Positions 44,826-54,566 are shown, counted from the first letter of the stretch. The stretch: DNA of 64,000 nucleotides from Methylobacterium sp. Leaf118 (GCF_920984675.1 NZ_CAKLBV010000008.1:1-64000); one strand, 5' to 3'. Numbers and translations: made by a program. The notes: a model not told the origin generated them from the letters alone.

Positions 44826-46361
44826 TTAGCGGCCGACCTGGGCGGCCCGTGAGCGCCGCCGCTCGATCGAGGATGGAATCCGCAGCGACTCCCGATACTT
44901 CGCCACCGTGCGGCGAGCGATGTCGACCCCCTCGTCGCGCAACCGCTGCACCAGGGCGTCGTCGGACAGCACGTCGGAGGCTTCCGCATCGACGAGTTGT
45001 TTGATGCGGTGCCGGACGGCCTCGGAGGAATGGGAGGCCGCCCCCGCCGCGCCGGGGATCGCGGCAGTGAAGAAGTACTTCATCTCGAGGGTGCCGCGGC
45101 TGGTGCCGATCGACTTGTTGGAGGTCACCCGCGAGACGGTCGATTCATGCATGCCGATCGCCTCGGCGACGGTCTTGAGGTTGAGCGGGCGCAGATGAGC
45201 GACGCCGTGCAGGAAGAAGGCGTCCTGCTGGCGCACGATCTCGGTGGCGACCTTGAGGATGGTGCGGGCGCGCTGCTCCAGGCTGCGGGTGAGCCAGTTC
45301 GCGGTCTGCAGGCATTCCGAGAGGAAGGCCTTGTCGCCGTCGGCCGCCGCGCCCTTGGCGACGCGGGCATAGTAGGTCTGGTTCACCAGAACCCGCGGCA
45401 GCGCCTCGGAATTCAGCTCCACCAGCCAGGAGCCGTCGGGGGCCGCGCGCACGAAGACGTCCGGGACCAGCACTTCGACGGCGTGGGTCCCGAAGGCGCG
45501 GCCGGGCTTCGGATCGAGGCGGCGGATCTCCGAGAGCATCTCGACGAGGTCTTCGTCGTCCACCCCGCACAAGCGCCGGAGCGCGGGGAAATCGCGCTTG
45601 GCCACGAGGTCGAGGCGCGAGATCAGCGCCTGCATCGCCGGGTCGAACCGGTCCTGCTCGCGCAGCTGGATCGCCAGGCACTCGGCGAGGTCGCGGGCGG
45701 CCACGCCCGGCGGGTCGAAGGTCTGGACGAGCCGCAGGACCCGGGCCACGTCGTCGAGCCGGGCGCCGAGCCGCTCGGCCACGGCGTCGACCGACTCGCG
45801 CAGATAACCGGCATCGTCCACGGCATCGATCAGGAAGCTGCCGATGAGCCGATCGAAGGGCGAGGCGGTGGCGAGGTCGAGCTGCGCCGCCAGATGATCG
45901 CGCAGGGAGGTCTCGGCGGTGAGGCTCGCCTCGAAATCGGGTAGCTCCCCGTCGAAGCTGCCGCCGGTATTGCCGTAGGGCGCCGGGGTCAGCGAGAGCA
46001 TGTCGCCGCTGCCCTGGTCGCGGGGCGTCGGGTTCTCGTCGGAGAAGACGTTGTCGAGGCGCGTATCGAGGTCGCCCTCGATCTCGCTGCGGCTTCCCGT
46101 CATCTCTTGGTTGAGCCACGCCTCCGGCTCCGGGGCCTCGCCGCCGTCGTACTCGGCCTCGCCCGCAGGCTCCGGCGCCTCCCGCTCGGGCCCGGTCTCG
46201 CCCTCGGCCCGCTCCAGGAGCGGATTGCGCTCCAGCTCGGCATCCACATAGGCTGCCAGATCGAGTTGGGAGAATTGCAGGAGCTTGATCGCCTGCAGAA
46301 GCTGCGGCGTCATCACCAGGGCTTGACCCTGGCGCATCTCCAGCCGTTGCAGCAGACTCAT
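44826..46361 (-). CDS. rpoN: RNA polymerase sigma-54 factor RpoN
   Basis: A 511-residue sigma-54. Region I begins RLEMRQGQALVMTPQLLQAIKLLQ. An acidic region II follows (ERAEGETGPEREAPEP). The core-binding domain includes FDPPGVAARDLAECLAIQL. The DNA-binding part contains HESTVSRVTSNK and the invariant RpoN box ARRTVAKYRE (482-491), followed by an Arg-rich end. It directs transcription from -24/-12 promoters for nitrogen and flagellar functions; fliX in this window belongs to that network in relatives. A perfect hairpin lies 34 bp upstream of the ATG. Confidence 0.97.
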   Translation of the reverse strand: MSLLQRLEMRQGQALVMTPQLLQAIKLLQFSQLDLAAYVDAELERNPLLERAEGETGPEREAPEPAGEAEYDGGEAPEPEAWLNQEMTGSRSEIEGDLDTRLDNVFSDENPTPRDQGSGDMLSLTPAPYGNTGGSFDGELPDFEASLTAETSLRDHLAAQLDLATASPFDRLIGSFLIDAVDDAGYLRESVDAVAERLGARLDDVARVLRLVQTFDPPGVAARDLAECLAIQLREQDRFDPAMQALISRLDLVAKRDFPALRRLCGVDDEDLVEMLSEIRRLDPKPGRAFGTHAVEVLVPDVFVRAAPDGSWLVELNSEALPRVLVNQTYYARVAKGAAADGDKAFLSECLQTANWLTRSLEQRARTILKVATEIVRQQDAFFLHGVAHLRPLNLKTVAEAIGMHESTVSRVTSNKSIGTSRGTLEMKYFFTAAIPGAAGAASHSSEAVRHRIKQLVDAEASDVLSDDALVQRLRDEGVDIARRTVAKYRESLRIPSSIERRRSRAAQVGR

Positions 46362-46861
46362 GGGGACGCCTAACCCTCGGAGAGCGTGTGATAATCACGG
46401 CTCGTGCGAGAGCCGTGTCTCGTTCGGCACAATCCTTGCTTCTCTTCTGAGAGGTCTAACGTCAAGCGGTTCGCACGTCAAAGCCTGTTTCCCGGGCTCC
46501 CCTGCGAAACCCGCGCACCGCGGCGGCAACGCCACAGGGCCTCCCACTCGAACGGACCTTGGGGGGCATGACTGCCCGACGGGCGCGAAGAAAGTCTTTC
46601 GCCCCTTCCCATCGCCGTCAAGCGTGGTTCAGCAGAGGTTACCGGGCATCCTCAGCTGTCGTTCTGGACGATCACTGAGATCGCACGTGGCGAGATCTGA
46701 CTTCGTCCGCGCCGCCGGACCGGGAGGGCGGCCGTCATCGTGCGGGGATCGAACCGGTCGCGCGACGCGGTCCGCGATCGCATCGACGGCGATGCCCGAG
46801 GAAGCGTTTCGGGGCGGGACGCGCCGATCGTCGTCGCCCCTCTCTCCGACCGAGGCCCCAG
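46362..46861. other. Long intergenic region upstream of rpoN
   Basis: 500 bp with no supportable gene on either strand. It has lower coding bias than its surroundings. The part next to rpoN holds a perfect hairpin; the far end joins the rplS terminator. It probably contains the rpoN promoter, but I see no convincing hexamers. Confidence 0.5.
46396..46417. promoter_or_regulatory. Perfect hairpin upstream of rpoN
   Basis: CACGGCTC-GTGCGA-GAGCCGTG is an 8-bp stem with a 6-nt loop, 34 bp before the rpoN start. It could be a leader structure or an operator. No U-tract is present. Confidence 0.4.
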
Positions 46862-46893
46862 AAAAAAACCCGCCCCGGGCCATCCGGGACGGG
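46862..46893 (-). terminator. Rho-independent terminator of rplS
   Basis: On the minus strand, CCCGTCCCGG (from 46893 down) pairs with CCGGGGCGGG across a short loop, with one G-U pair in ten, followed by seven U (46868-46862). It is a textbook intrinsic terminator, 49 bp after the rplS stop. Confidence 0.85.
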
Positions 46894-46942
46894 CTTGATT
46901 GAGGGGCGCTGCCGCCCGAGGCGGGCGCGTCGTCCGACGCGA

Positions 46943-47353
46943 TCACTCGGCGGCGGCGGGGGCCTTGGCAGGAGCTTTGGCGGCCTTGGCCTTATCGGAG
47001 CGATCGGTGCGCTCGACGATACGGGCCGACTTCCCGCGGCGATCGCGCAGGTAGTAGAGCTTGGCGCGGCGGACCTTGCCGCGGCGGACCACCTTGATCG
47101 AATCGATCATCGGCGAATGCACCGGGAAGACGCGCTCCACGCCCTCACCGTACGAGATCTTCCGGACGGTGAAGTTTTCGTTGAGGCTGCCGCCGGCGCG
47201 GGCGATGCAGACGCCCTCATAGGCCTGGACGCGGGTGCGCTCGCCTTCCTTCACGCGGACGTTGACGATCACGGTGTCGCCCGGCTCGAAATCCGGGATG
47301 GTCTTGTTGAGGCGGGCGATCTCTTCCCGCTCGAGCTGCTCGATGACGTTCAT
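46943..47353 (-). CDS. rplS: 50S ribosomal protein L19
   Basis: A 136-residue L19, located at the 30S-50S interface. Signature: [62 protein letters not shown] and [15 protein letters not shown]. The C-terminus carries a 20-residue Lys/Ala extension ([16 protein letters not shown]) common in alphaproteobacteria. rpsP, rimM and trmD, its usual partners, are not next to it; the neighbour is the divergent nfu gene. Confidence 0.97.
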   Translation of the reverse strand: MNVIEQLEREEIARLNKTIPDFEPGDTVIVNVRVKEGERTRVQAYEGVCIARAGGSLNENFTVRKISYGEGVERVFPVHSPMIDSIKVVRRGKVRRAKLYYLRDRRGKSARIVERTDRSDKAKAAKAPAKAPAAAE

Positions 47354-47707
47354 GTGAAAAGCTCCGGCCGTCGCGCCCGTCCGGCAAGGGCCGGGCGTCA
47401 GGATTTCGGCATCCTGTTGTGAGTTGGCGGGCCGTCTAGCCGAAGTCGGCGGTCTTGTCGATGGGCTCGCGACCGGGGCGGCCGAACGCCGTCGCGGATC
47501 GGCGCGGCCTGGTGCCGGACCGAGAGGGCAGGGGCCCCGGGCCGAGCGCCCCACGCGCCCGTCCGAGCCCGCGTCACCGCCCGGCCTTCGACGGTCGCGG
47601 TTGAGAATCCGTTCCCGTCGGTCCACATGAAGACCGGCGGCGGGCCCAAGGGTCCTCCGCCGTTCCCGGCCGGCCTTGAACCGGCGCCAGCGGACACGAG
47701 GATTCCG
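47354..47707. other. Divergent promoter region rplS-nfu
   Basis: 354 bp between two divergent genes. No gene is supported: reading frames here are short extensions of nfu or shadows. I see no clear promoter hexamers or conserved leader. Confidence 0.5.
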
Positions 47708-48274
47708 ATGTTCATCCAGACCGAAGCGACCCCGAACCCCGCCACGCTCAAGTTCCTGCCCGGCCGCGTGGTGCTGCCCGAGGGCACCTTCGAGGCCCGC
47801 GATGCCACGGGGGCCGAGCGCTCGCCGCTCGCCTCCGCGCTCTTCGCGGTGCCCGGGGTGTCCGGGGTCTATTTCGGGCACGACTTCATCTCGGTCACCA
47901 AGGCCGACGGCGTGAACGAGTGGCCGCAGGTGAAGCCGGCGGTGCTCGGGGCGATCATGGACCACTTCCAGTCCGGCCGCCCGGTTCTCGATGCCAACGC
48001 GGTGTTGGAGGAGGACGATACGGAAGAGTTCTACGACGAGGCCGACCACGACACGGTCGCGACCATCAAGGACCTGCTGGAGACGCGGGTGCGTCCGGCG
48101 GTGGCGGGCGACGGCGGCGACATCACCTTCCGCGGCTACCGCGATGGGATCGTCTATCTGGAGATGAAGGGCGCCTGCTCGGGCTGCCCGTCCTCCACCG
48201 CGACCCTGCGCCAGGGCGTGCAGAACCTGTTCCGCCACTTCCTGCCCGCCGTGCGCGAGGTCCAGGCGATCTGA
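47708..48274 (+). CDS. NifU-family Fe-S cluster scaffold (Nfu type)
   Basis: A 188-residue Nfu protein. The N-terminal Nfu_N domain begins [19 protein letters not shown] and includes [18 protein letters not shown]. The C-terminal NifU-like domain has [16 protein letters not shown] and the cluster-binding CxxC in [11 protein letters not shown]. It carries and delivers 4Fe-4S clusters to target enzymes, for example lipoate synthase and MiaB-type radical-SAM proteins such as the one in this window. ATG 47708 fits the Nfu_N start; a hairpin directly follows the stop. Confidence 0.93.
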   Translation: MFIQTEATPNPATLKFLPGRVVLPEGTFEARDATGAERSPLASALFAVPGVSGVYFGHDFISVTKADGVNEWPQVKPAVLGAIMDHFQSGRPVLDANAVLEEDDTEEFYDEADHDTVATIKDLLETRVRPAVAGDGGDITFRGYRDGIVYLEMKGACSGCPSSTATLRQGVQNLFRHFLPAVREVQAI

Positions 48275-48277
48275 TCC

Positions 48278-48293
48278 GGGGCCGTCCGGCCCC
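48278..48293 (+). terminator. Hairpin after nfu
   Basis: GGGGCC-GTCC-GGCCCC, a perfect 6-bp stem with a tetraloop, three bases after the stop codon; no U-tract. Confidence 0.5.
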
Positions 48294-48433
48294 AGCCGGG
48301 CTGGCCTCCCTGCAACACCCGCGCGGCTTCCTGGGGAGGCCGGCGGGCCCGGCGCTGACGAGGCCGCCGTTTCGGCTTAGAACTCTGTCCGAAGGGTGGG
48401 CATCGCGGCCCGCCACCGAAGGATGGGGACGGT

Positions 48434-49114
48434 TTGCGGATCCTAGCGATCGATACGGCGCTCGAAGCCTGCGCCGCCTGCGTGGCCACCGATGCCAGCG
48501 ACGATCTCCTCGCCGAGGAATCGATGGCGCTCTCGCGCGGCCATGCCGAGGCCCTGCTGCCGCTGATCGAGCGGGTGATGGCGCGGGTCGAGGGCGGGTT
48601 CGGGAGCCTGTCGCGGGTCGCCGTCACCGTCGGCCCGGGCAGCTATACCGGTCTCAGGGTCGGGCTCTCCGCGGCACGGGCGATCGGGCTGGCCACCCAC
48701 ATTCCGGTCGTCGGCGTCACGACGCTCTCGGCTCTGCTCGCGCCGCAGCTCGCCCTCAACGGCGAGGCGCTGATCGTGGCCGCGATCGATGCCCGCCACG
48801 GTGCCGTCTATCTCCAGGCGATGAGCGTCGGCGAGGGCGTGGTGATTCCCCCGCGCCATCTGCCCATCGAGGAGGCGGCCCGGCTGCTCGGCGCCCGCAG
48901 GGTGATCCTGACGGGCTCGGGCGCCGCGGTGCTGGCTCCGGCGGCCACGGCGGCGGGCGCCTCGGTCGAGATTGCCGGGACCGGCGCGCCCCAGATCGCC
49001 TGGGTCGCCTCCCTCGGTCTCGTGGCCGATCCCGGGCAGGCCCTGCCGCGCCCCCTCTATCTGCGCGGGCCCGATGCCCGGCCGCAGGATCACGCCAGGA
49101 TCGCGCGGGCATGA
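48434..49114 (+). CDS. tsaB: tRNA t6A biosynthesis protein TsaB
   Basis: A 226-residue TsaB, partner of TsaD and TsaE in forming threonylcarbamoyl-adenosine at A37 of ANN-decoding tRNAs. Start TTG 48434 reads into RILAIDTALEACAACV; VAVTVGPGSYTGLRVGLSAARAIGLA and IDARHGAVYLQ are diagnostic. TsaB lacks the metal site of TsaD and acts as scaffold. Its TGA overlaps the rimI ATG (ATGA), the standard tsaB-rimI pairing. Confidence 0.94.
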   Translation: MRILAIDTALEACAACVATDASDDLLAEESMALSRGHAEALLPLIERVMARVEGGFGSLSRVAVTVGPGSYTGLRVGLSAARAIGLATHIPVVGVTTLSALLAPQLALNGEALIVAAIDARHGAVYLQAMSVGEGVVIPPRHLPIEEAARLLGARRVILTGSGAAVLAPAATAAGASVEIAGTGAPQIAWVASLGLVADPGQALPRPLYLRGPDARPQDHARIARA

Positions 49115-49632
49115 ACCGGCCGCTCTCTCCCTTCTGGGCCCTCGACTGGTGGTCGGCGTGGTGGGACGCCTGGGGCGCCACGCCCTTCGTCGCCCCTCTG
49201 CGCGATGCCGGCCAGGCCCGCGCCCTGGAGAAGCTGCACGCCACCGCCTTCGCACGGCCCTGGGCCGCCCACGAGTTCGAGCGGTTGCTCTGCGAGCGCT
49301 CCACGGAGGCGCATGCCCTGTGGCGCGGCGGCTCGATGCTCGGCTTCGTGCTCTCCCGCAAGGCCGTGGACGAGGCGGAGATCCTCACCATCGTCCTGGC
49401 GCCCTCGGCCCGGGGCGGCGGCCACAGCACCCGCCTGCTGCGCGACCACCTGACCGCCTTGGCCTTCGGGGGCGTGCGCACGGTCCATCTCGAGGTGGAC
49501 GAGGGCAACGCGCCCGCGCTCAAGCTCTATCAGCGGGCGGGTTTCGTGCGGGTCGGCGAGCGCAAGGGCTACTATCCCCTTCCCGACGGGAGCCGGGCCA
49601 CGGCGCTGACCATGAGCGCGACGCTCTCGTGA
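49111..49632 (+). CDS. rimI: Ribosomal protein alanine N-acetyltransferase RimI
   Basis: A 173-residue GNAT acetyltransferase. The N-terminus is longer than E. coli RimI (PFWALDWWSAWWDAWGATP). The GNAT core has LEKLHATAFARPWAAHEFERLL, VDEAEILTIVLAP, GGGHSTRLLRDHL (acetyl-CoA loop) and VHLEVDEGNAPALKLYQRAGF. It acetylates the N-terminus of ribosomal protein S18 in E. coli. Coupled to tsaB by ATGA and followed 19 bp later by an acyltransferase gene. Confidence 0.92.
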   Translation: MNRPLSPFWALDWWSAWWDAWGATPFVAPLRDAGQARALEKLHATAFARPWAAHEFERLLCERSTEAHALWRGGSMLGFVLSRKAVDEAEILTIVLAPSARGGGHSTRLLRDHLTALAFGGVRTVHLEVDEGNAPALKLYQRAGFVRVGERKGYYPLPDGSRATALTMSATLS

Positions 49633-49651
49633 GCGGCACGACCGGCGCGTG

Positions 49652-50539
49652 ATGACCCGCCTCGGCAACGGCCTGCGTCTGGCCCTCCAGGCACTAGCCT
49701 TCCTGATCCTGGCCGGCCCGCAATGGATGAGCTTGCGCTTCGGGAGCGGTCGGCTCGCCGGGCGCCTGCCGGTGTGGTTCCACCGCCTGTTCCTGCGGCT
49801 GTTCTCCGTTCGGGTGACCCAGACCGGCACGCCGCCGCCCCGCGGCGAGCCGGCCCTCGTGCTCGCCAACCACGTCTCCTGGCTCGACATCGTGGTGCTG
49901 GGCTCGTTGCGCCCGCTCTCCTTCGTGGCGAAGTCCGAGATCGCGGGCTGGCCGGTGATCGGCAGCCTCGCGCGGCTCCAGCGCACGGTCTTCATCGAGC
50001 GGTCCAAGCGGGCGGCCACCGCCAGCGTCAACGCCACGGTCGGCGAGCGGCTCGCCAATGGCGACCTGATCGTGCTGTTCGCGGAGGGAACCACGGGCGA
50101 CGGCCTGTATCTCCTGCCGTTCCGCTCATCCCTCGTCGGCGCCGCCCGCACGGCCCTCGCCGCCGAGGCCGGCGGTCTCGCCCATATCCGGCTGCAGCCC
50201 CTGGCGCTCAGCTATCTCCGCCGCAACGGCCTGCCGATCACCCGGGCCGAGCGGCCGGAGGTGGCCTGGTACGGCGACATGGAGCTGGCACCGCACCTCG
50301 CCTTGTTCGCGACCCGCGGCCCCATCGACGTGCAGGTCGCCTGGGGGGCGCCGATCGCCTTCGAGGCCGCCACCGACCGCAAGCGCGCGACCGCCCAGGC
50401 CGAGGCGACCGTGCGGCAGGCGCTCCGGGCGACCCGGGGCGGCCCGTCGACCACCCTGCCGGCTGCGCCCGGCCGCGCGCCGGCGGGGCGGATGTCCGAG
50501 GACGTAGACGTCTCGGCACCGGACGTGGCGGCGGTGTGA
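49652..50539 (+). CDS. 1-acyl-sn-glycerol-3-phosphate acyltransferase family (PlsC-like)
   Basis: A 295-residue membrane-associated acyltransferase. The N-terminal helix is LALQALAFLILAGPQW. Catalytic motif I is NHVSWLD (NHxxxxD), with motif III in LIVLFAEGTTGDG and AKSEIAGWPVIGSLA between. It fits lysophospholipid acyltransferases such as PlsC or the OlsA ornithine-lipid enzyme; I cannot tell which. ATG 49652 is preferred over a GTG three bases earlier. It is third in a tsaB-rimI-acyltransferase unit and converges on the MEKHLA gene. Confidence 0.88.
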   Translation: MTRLGNGLRLALQALAFLILAGPQWMSLRFGSGRLAGRLPVWFHRLFLRLFSVRVTQTGTPPPRGEPALVLANHVSWLDIVVLGSLRPLSFVAKSEIAGWPVIGSLARLQRTVFIERSKRAATASVNATVGERLANGDLIVLFAEGTTGDGLYLLPFRSSLVGAARTALAAEAGGLAHIRLQPLALSYLRRNGLPITRAERPEVAWYGDMELAPHLALFATRGPIDVQVAWGAPIAFEAATDRKRATAQAEATVRQALRATRGGPSTTLPAAPGRAPAGRMSEDVDVSAPDVAAV

Positions 50540-50542
50540 GGT

Positions 50543-51058
50543 TCAGCCCGGGAGCGGGAAATGGGCGGCCTGCCCGCGATGAGCGCCGGCCTCGTCGATG
50601 AGTTGCCACACCACGCCGTCGGCGATCGGAAAGCGTCGGCCCGCCTTGTCGATGCGCAGGCCGGCATAGTGCGCGACGAAGCCGTCGCGGGCCACCGCCT
50701 CGAGCAAACGCTGGCGCTCGGCCCGCTCCGGCGCCTCCGCCGAGAGCCGCGAGGGCATCCCGACGATCTCCTCCCAGGCATAGCCAAAGGCCCGCTGCGC
50801 CGCCCGGTTGGCGTAGACGAAGCATGGATCCTCGGCGGTGTCGTGCGCCAGAACGGCGAAGGGCGCCTGCGCGTAGAGCCAGTCCGGCCCGAGGCCGGGC
50901 TCCGGCAGGAGCGGGCGGCCGACGAGGCGCCGGTGGCTTCCGGTGAGCAGGGCGAAGAACGCCGCATCGTTGCGCAGGTCCAAAGTGGGCCTCTCCGATT
51001 CCCGAACAGGTCGTTCTTCCGGCGGAAGCGTGCTAGAGGGCCCAACAGCCGGAAACAT
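50543..51058 (-). CDS. MEKHLA-domain protein
   Basis: A 171-residue protein with a MEKHLA (PAS-like) domain. Conserved blocks are [79 protein letters not shown] and [27 protein letters not shown]. Bacterial single-domain members are of unknown function, possibly small-ligand or redox sensing. The first 30 residues are not conserved, and a start near GTG 51007 is possible. It is divergent from miaB with a 47-bp gap. Confidence 0.87.
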   Translation of the reverse strand: MFPAVGPSSTLPPEERPVRESERPTLDLRNDAAFFALLTGSHRRLVGRPLLPEPGLGPDWLYAQAPFAVLAHDTAEDPCFVYANRAAQRAFGYAWEEIVGMPSRLSAEAPERAERQRLLEAVARDGFVAHYAGLRIDKAGRRFPIADGVVWQLIDEAGAHRGQAAHFPLPG

Positions 51059-51105
51059 TTCGTTTCGACGAAGCGCACCGCCTGCGGGCGGCAGGGTTTG
51101 CGATC

Positions 51106-52446
51106 TTGAAGAAAGCCTACGTCAAGTCCTACGGCTGCCAGATGAACGCCTACGACGCCGGCCGCATGGCCGACGTTCTGGCCGCGGAGGGCTACAGCGC
51201 CACCGAGGCGGTGGAGGAGGCCGACATCGTCGTCCTCAACACCTGCCACATCCGCGAGAAGGCGGCCGAGAAGGTCTATTCGGAGCTCGGGCGCCTGCGC
51301 GTCCTCAAGGGCGAGCGGGCGGAGGCCGGGCAGGACACCCGCATCGTCGTGGCGGGCTGCGTCGCGCAGGCCGAGGGTCGGGAAATTCTCGCGCGCGCGC
51401 CGGCTGTCGACGTGGTGGTGGGCCCGCAGAGCTACCACCGCCTGCCGGACCTGCTGCGCCGCTCCCGCGAGGGCCGCGTCGTCGACACCGAGTTCCCGCT
51501 GGAGGACAAGTTCGATCACCTGCCCGCGCGGCGCAACCGCGGCGTCACCGGCTTCCTCACCGTTCAGGAAGGCTGCGACAAGTTCTGCGCCTTCTGCGTG
51601 GTGCCCTATACCCGCGGCGCCGAAGTCTCGCGCTCGGTCGCGGCGGTGGTCGAGGAGGCGCGCCGCCTCGTCGCGGACGGGGTGCGCGAGATCACCCTGA
51701 TCGGCCAGAACGTGAACGCCTATCACGGCGACGGGCCGGACGGGACGCCGGCCAGCCTCGGCCATCTGATGGACGCGCTCCGTGCGGTGCCGGGCCTCCT
51801 GCGCCTGCGCTACACGACGAGCCACCCGAACGACTTCACGGACGACCTGATCGCCGCGCACGAAAACAATCCGCTCGTGATGCCCTACCTGCACCTGCCG
51901 GTGCAGTCGGGCTCGGACCGCATCCTGCACGCCATGAACCGCCGGCACACCGGTGACACCTATCGCCGGCTGATCGAGCGCATCCGCCGCGCCCGGCCCG
52001 ACATCGCCCTGTCCTCCGACTTCATCGTCGGCTTCCCCGGCGAGACCGACGCGGATTTCGCTGACACGATGCGGCTCGTCTCCGAGATCGGCTTCGCCGC
52101 GGCGTTCTCGTTCAAGTACAGCCCCCGGGCCGGCACGCCCGCGGCCGAACGGGACGACGCGGTGCCCGAGGCGGTGAAGTCCGAGCGGCTGGCCGCCCTT
52201 CAGCAGAGCCTCGATGCGCAGCGCCACGCCTTCAACGAGGCCGCCGTCGGGACGGTGACGGAAATCCTGGTCGAGAAGTCCGGCCGGCATCCGGGCCAGG
52301 TCGCAGGCAAGACGCCCCATCTCCAGGCGGTGCAGTTCGACGCGCCCACCGCGACCATCGGCACCCTGGTGCCGGTCAGGATCGTCCGCGCGGGCTCGAA
52401 CAGCCTGTTCGGCGAGATCGTGGGCGATGCGGCGGCGGCCGCGTGA
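51106..52446 (+). CDS. miaB: tRNA-2-methylthio-N6-dimethylallyladenosine synthase MiaB
   Basis: A 446-residue radical-SAM methylthiotransferase modifying A37 of tRNAs reading UNN codons. The N-terminal domain has three cluster Cys in SYGCQMN, NTCHIRE and VAGCVAQ. The radical-SAM cluster is CDKFCAFC, and a C-terminal TRAM domain follows ([19 protein letters not shown]). The start codon is TTG 51106. phoH follows 27 bp downstream, the usual miaB-phoH(-ybeY) arrangement. Two 4Fe-4S clusters are needed, so the Nfu protein of this window is a likely helper. Confidence 0.97.
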   Translation: MKKAYVKSYGCQMNAYDAGRMADVLAAEGYSATEAVEEADIVVLNTCHIREKAAEKVYSELGRLRVLKGERAEAGQDTRIVVAGCVAQAEGREILARAPAVDVVVGPQSYHRLPDLLRRSREGRVVDTEFPLEDKFDHLPARRNRGVTGFLTVQEGCDKFCAFCVVPYTRGAEVSRSVAAVVEEARRLVADGVREITLIGQNVNAYHGDGPDGTPASLGHLMDALRAVPGLLRLRYTTSHPNDFTDDLIAAHENNPLVMPYLHLPVQSGSDRILHAMNRRHTGDTYRRLIERIRRARPDIALSSDFIVGFPGETDADFADTMRLVSEIGFAAAFSFKYSPRAGTPAAERDDAVPEAVKSERLAALQQSLDAQRHAFNEAAVGTVTEILVEKSGRHPGQVAGKTPHLQAVQFDAPTATIGTLVPVRIVRAGSNSLFGEIVGDAAAAA

Positions 52447-52473
52447 CCTATATGCGCATCATGACTGAGCAGG

Positions 52474-53586
52474 GTGAGAAGCGTGCCGATTGACGTTGCG
52501 TCCGCCCGCGGTCCTTCGGGGAAGGGCCGCGCCCCGACGCCGCGCCCCGGCCTCGCCGAGACCGTCGAGGTCTCGCTCACCTTCGACGACAACCGCCTCG
52601 CCAGCCTCGTCTTCGGCCAGTACGACCAGAACGTCGCCCATATCGAGCGGCGCCTCGGCATCACCGGGACGGCGCTCGGCAACCATCTCGTCGTCAAGGG
52701 CGCGCCCGACGCCGCCGAGAAGGCCCGGCGGGTGTTCGAGCGGCTCTATGCCCGCGTCCAGAAGGGCGGCACCGCGCTCAACCTCGGCGACGTGGACGGG
52801 GTGATCCAGGAGGTCACCGTCCAGGGCAACCTGTTCCCCTCCGCCGAGATCGCCGCCGATCCGGGTCGGGAGCCGTTCGACCAGATCGCCACCCGCAAGC
52901 GCGGCGCCGTGCGCGCCCGCAACGCGGCGCAGAGCGACTACATCAAGCTGCTGCGCGCCAACGAACTCGTCTTCGCGGAAGGGCCGGCCGGCACCGGCAA
53001 GACCTGGCTCGCCGTGGGCCACGCGGTCTCGCTGCTGGAGCAGGGACATGCCGAGCGGCTGATCCTGTCGCGGCCTGCGGTCGAGGCCGGCGAGCGGCTC
53101 GGCTTTCTGCCCGGCGACATGCGCGAGAAGGTCGATCCGTATCTGCGCCCGATCTACGACGCGCTCTACGATTTCATGGAGGCCCGCCATGTCGATCGTG
53201 GCCTCCAGACCGGCATCATCGAGATCGCCCCGCTCGCCTTCATGCGCGGGCGCACGCTGACCAACGCCGTGGTCCTGCTCGACGAGGCGCAGAACACCAC
53301 CTCGATGCAGATGAAGATGTTTCTGACGCGGCTCGGCGAGAACTCGCGCATGATCGTCACCGGCGATCCGAGCCAGATCGACCTGCCGCCGGGCCAGAAA
53401 TCGGGCCTCGTCGAGGCGGTCAACGTGCTCGACGGCGTCGAGGGCATCGGCCGGGTCCGCTTCCGCGACGTGGACGTGGTGCGCCACGACCTCGTGCGCC
53501 GCATCGTCACCGCCTACGAATCCGCCGCCCATGGCGAGCAGGAGGCCGACCGCAACCCCAACCCGCGGCGCCGGCCGCTGGCGTGA
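52474..53586 (+). CDS. PhoH-family ATPase (YbeZ type)
   Basis: A 370-residue ATPase. After an N-terminal KH-like domain (about 35-110) comes the NTPase core, with AQSDYIKLLRANELVFAEGPAGTGKTWLA containing Walker A GPAGTGKT, VVLLDEAQNTT (Walker B), and VTGDPSQIDLP. YbeZ works with YbeY in rRNA maturation and quality control; ybeY is not in the next frame here. Start GTG 52474 (alternative GTG 52483). The gene ends in a two-part hairpin. Confidence 0.94.
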   Translation: MRSVPIDVASARGPSGKGRAPTPRPGLAETVEVSLTFDDNRLASLVFGQYDQNVAHIERRLGITGTALGNHLVVKGAPDAAEKARRVFERLYARVQKGGTALNLGDVDGVIQEVTVQGNLFPSAEIAADPGREPFDQIATRKRGAVRARNAAQSDYIKLLRANELVFAEGPAGTGKTWLAVGHAVSLLEQGHAERLILSRPAVEAGERLGFLPGDMREKVDPYLRPIYDALYDFMEARHVDRGLQTGIIEIAPLAFMRGRTLTNAVVLLDEAQNTTSMQMKMFLTRLGENSRMIVTGDPSQIDLPPGQKSGLVEAVNVLDGVEGIGRVRFRDVDVVRHDLVRRIVTAYESAAHGEQEADRNPNPRRRPLA

Positions 53587-53612
53587 GGCCGAGCCCGGTC
53601 TCGGCGCCAGCG
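53576..53612 (+). terminator. Two-part hairpin at the end of phoH
   Basis: Inner stem GCCGAG-CCCGGT-CTCGGC (53588-53605), flanked by an outer stem CGCTGGC (53576-53582) with GCCAGCG (53606-53612) that encloses the stop codon. Likely terminator; no U-tract. Confidence 0.55.
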
Positions 53613-53710
53613 TCGTCCGCCTCACCCGCTGAGGGCGCGCGCGCCAGACGCGGGTCGAGCGGGCCTATAGCGGACGGCGCGGCCCGAACCGGGCGGCCGC
53701 GGACCGATCC

Positions 53711-54058
53711 TCAGCGCAGCGGCGGCGAGCGGTAGGCGGGCGCTAGCATGTAGGTCTCGGACTGGCGGCGCGGGCCGCGTTCCGTCAAAACCGTCATCTG
53801 GTCGTAGTAGTCGTTGCCGGTCACGCCGAAGCTGCCGCCGTTCATCACCGTCGGCACCGGCACGGCGCCGATAGCGCGCAGGTCCCGGCCATCCGTCGAG
53901 ATCGGCGGACCGGGGAAGCGGCCGGTATCGGGATCGATCTCCAGCACCTGCGGCCCGCGCGCGCCGCCATAGGGGCGGTCGCCCAGGCCCTGGGCCAGGG
54001 CCGCGTCAGCGACGGTCAGCCCGAGCAGGGCGGCGAGGACGATGCGGATCTGGACCAC
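53711..54058 (-). CDS. Exported protein, unknown (115 aa)
   Basis: A 115-residue protein with signal peptide IRIVLAALLGLTVADAALAQ (GTG 54058 start) and a short mature domain including LEIDPDTGRFPGPPIS, VMNGGSFGVTGNDYYDQMTVLTE and SETYMLAPAYRSPPLR. The last 40 residues look folded. No known family. It is downstream of a small lipoprotein gene on the same strand, 118 bp away. Confidence 0.65.
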   Translation of the reverse strand: MVQIRIVLAALLGLTVADAALAQGLGDRPYGGARGPQVLEIDPDTGRFPGPPISTDGRDLRAIGAVPVPTVMNGGSFGVTGNDYYDQMTVLTERGPRRQSETYMLAPAYRSPPLR

Positions 54059-54176
54059 GGGCGGGCTCCGTTCCTGTCGGGCTCGGCAACCCCGCGGCGA
54101 CCAGCGGTCGCGGCAGGGACGGCAGTGTCGAGGGTGATCAAGCCTGAAACGTGACAACGAAGGCTTGACGGGCGAC

Positions 54177-54392
54177 TCAGCCCTTGGAGTGCAGAACGGG
54201 ACGCTGCTCGCGCAGGCGCGGCTCGCAGCCGACCCGGTAGGCGTTGAGGACCAACGGGGCGGTGGAGCAATCATAGGCCTCGTCGGGCGACGGGGCGGGC
54301 ACCGGGTCGCGGGCCACGATGGGGTGGGGGGCGCAGGCTCCGACGGCGGCACCGGCGAGCGCCAGAGCGGCGAAGAGCTTCAGGCGGCGCAT
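54177..54392 (-). CDS. Small lipoprotein, unknown (71 aa)
   Basis: A 71-residue protein. The signal peptide RRLKLFAALALAGAAVGAC ends in a lipobox (AVGAC) that makes it a lipoprotein. The mature part contains PIVARDPVPAPSPDEAYDCSTAPLVLNAYRV and GCEPRLREQ, with two further Cys. Unknown family. Likely anchored in the outer membrane because the residue after Cys is Ala. Confidence 0.65.
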   Translation of the reverse strand: MRRLKLFAALALAGAAVGACAPHPIVARDPVPAPSPDEAYDCSTAPLVLNAYRVGCEPRLREQRPVLHSKG

Positions 54393-54566
54393 GCGAATCC
54401 TCGGAACGCGACCGGCCGCCGAGCCGGGCCCGGCGGCGGAACGGGAGGAGACCCTGCGGACGGACGGCGCGGCTGACAAGCGTCGCCGTGCCGTCCTGGG
54501 GGATGGGGGGCGCGAATGCCGGTCCCTGTCGCCCCGCCGCAACATCCCGCGGCGGGGCAAGCGCGG

